A stretch of DNA of 64,000 nt from Galbibacter pacificus (GTDB lineage: Bacteria > Bacteroidota > Bacteroidia > Flavobacteriales > Flavobacteriaceae), in contig NZ_JAPMUA010000005.1 of assembly GCF_029603155.1 (NCBI RefSeq), forward strand, positions 62,001 through 126,000. Direction: 5' to 3'. Each line of letters starts with the position of its first letter. Position 1 is the stretch's first letter. The position numbers and the translations under genes were made by a program. The notes beneath the pieces are model-generated. The model was not told the origin of the DNA. It searched no databases and was given only the letters and a program-made list of their open reading frames with translations. Positions 63,052 through 64,000 of the stretch are shown here, in pieces.

Positions 63052-64000
63052 CTATAAAAGTGGTGCCCACAAACGGCAAAAAGATTCTTTTAACCGTTGG
63101 AGAATACCCCTGTCCAACCATCTTTTAGCATCAACTTGATCGCAATGTTGAAGGTCTTCCATATATATTTTCAACATTTCCTTGGCGATACCATTATCGT
63201 AAATAAGGGCATTTACTTCAAAATTTATATGAAAGCTCCTGTAATCCATATTAGACGTTCCAACAGTTGTAAAAACATCGTCTACAATCATGGTTTTTGC
63301 ATGAATATTTCCTTTTTCGTACAGGTATATCTTTACGCCTGCCCGTAATAATTTTTCCAAATAAGAATATGTGGCATATTTGGCGGCCCATGAATCGCAG
63401 CTTTTAGGGATTATCAAGCGTACATCCACGCCACTTCTTGAAGCTGTGGCCATGGCCAATGAAATTTCGTCATTGGGTATAAAATAAGGAGTTGTTATGT
63501 AGACATACCTTTTTGCAGAATTAATGGCCGTAAACATTGCTTCCATAATACTTGCCCATTCTGTATCGGGCCCGCTGGCGGCAATTTGAATAGGGATTTT
63601 TCCGTCTATGCTACTTTCGGGGAACCAACTGTCTTCAACTTTAATATCGTTGTCGCAAACAAAGTCCCAATCCAACGAAAAATGGAGCTGCAATAGCCCT
63701 ACCGACTGACCCTCGATTCTTAAATGCGTGTCCCTCCAAAACCTCCTGCCTTCTTTGTTTACATATTCGTCTCCAACATTTATCCCGCCCACATAACCAA
63801 TTTTACCGTCTATAATGACCATTTTTCGATGGTTTCTATAATTTATCTTACTAGCAAATCTTGGAAAATAAACAGGCATAAAAGGATACATCTCTACGCC
63901 CTTGCTTTTTAAAAATGAAATGTTTTTATCGGAAATAGAACTAGCTACCGAATCATAATTTATCTTTATGCAAACACCTTCATCGGCTTTATTTGAAAGA
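63052..64000 (-). CDS. cls: Cardiolipin synthase (phospholipase D family), 5' end outside the window
   Basis: The frame is open to the right edge, so the N-terminus is missing. Of the visible 315 residues, NHRKMVIIDGKIGYVGGINVGDEY and IHAKTMIVDDVFTTVGTSNMDYR are the two HKD motifs (HxKxxxxD) of the PLD superfamily. FPRFASKINYRNHRK and the terminal RLKESFCRLWAPLL are typical of bacterial cardiolipin synthases, which condense phosphatidylglycerols. The C-terminal end is complete. It is convergent with the M28 gene. Confidence 0.92.
   Translation of the reverse strand, partial: LSNKADEGVCIKINYDSVASSISDKNISFLKSKGVEMYPFMPVYFPRFASKINYRNHRKMVIIDGKIGYVGGINVGDEYVNKEGRRFWRDTHLRIEGQSVGLLQLHFSLDWDFVCDNDIKVEDSWFPESSIDGKIPIQIAASGPDTEWASIMEAMFTAINSAKRYVYITTPYFIPNDEISLAMATASRSGVDVRLIIPKSCDSWAAKYATYSYLEKLLRAGVKIYLYEKGNIHAKTMIVDDVFTTVGTSNMDYRSFHINFEVNALIYDNGIAKEMLKIYMEDLQHCDQVDAKRWLDRGILQRLKESFCRLWAPLL

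Overview
The window comes from the chromosome of a member of the Bacteroidota, most likely a Flavobacteriaceae. The evidence is type IX secretion (T9SS) tails of both type A (7601-8017) and type B (21984-24143), a SusC/SusD pair, flavobacterial families such as DUF5606, an AT-rich base composition, an absence of clear Shine-Dalgarno sites, and several promoter-like sites of the Bacteroidota form TTTG-N(18-21)-TAnnTTTG. No rRNA, tRNA, IS element or CRISPR array was seen.

Layout: 1-8.6 kb is mostly minus-strand housekeeping: PAP2 phosphatase, MATE exporter, MazG, a tightly overlapping DinB/NRDE/DoxX/ATP-grasp operon, DUF5606, peptide deformylase, a tail-only T9SS protein and RuvX. 8.8-17.6 kb holds dapD, two related glycosyltransferases around a sugar-nucleotide epimerase, tsaC-like, CCA transferase, heme A synthase, an acidic pRiA4b/TnpR-type protein and a nucleoid-associated protein. 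17.6-20.2 kb is accessory: a ParDE-type toxin-antitoxin pair with a readable promoter/operator, a 366-bp array of a 43-bp tandem repeat, and an unrecognised protein carrying protein-kinase-like motifs. 20.2-26.7 kb has an ABC exporter, a type B T9SS protein, uvrB and an orphan barstar-like gene. 26.7-33.7 kb carries an ECF42-type sigma factor with its DGPF partner, a second ECF sigma operon, SRPBCC, Hsp20, DUF2254, TerB-like, an APS-reductase-type CysH and CsbD. 33.7-41.6 kb holds sucC, a Lon-N protein, lysA, a secreted thioredoxin, a serine hydrolase lipoprotein, VOC proteins and NudK.

The most coherent system is 41.7-55.8 kb. On the minus strand is susC-susD plus a DUF5077/DUF3472/discoidin lipoprotein. 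Divergent from it is a six-gene operon: AgaS-like SIS deaminase/isomerase, a tagatose-6-phosphate-kinase-like PfkB, a second PfkB kinase, a class II tagatose-bisphosphate-type aldolase, an amidohydrolase and a Tat-exported GH109 (alpha-N-acetylgalactosaminidase family) lipoprotein. A DeoR/AgaR-like regulator follows. Together they read as a polysaccharide-utilisation-like locus for N-acetylgalactosamine-containing glycans, taking GalNAc through tagatose-6-phosphate to triose phosphates. The usual NagA/AgaA-type deacetylase is absent and the amidohydrolase is a candidate substitute.

55.8-64 kb holds a GH15-family enzyme divergent from a fused OtsA-OtsB trehalose synthase, a secreted beta-propeller/VOC fusion, a secreted M28 peptidase with an altered metal site, and the 3' part of a cardiolipin synthase cut by the window edge.
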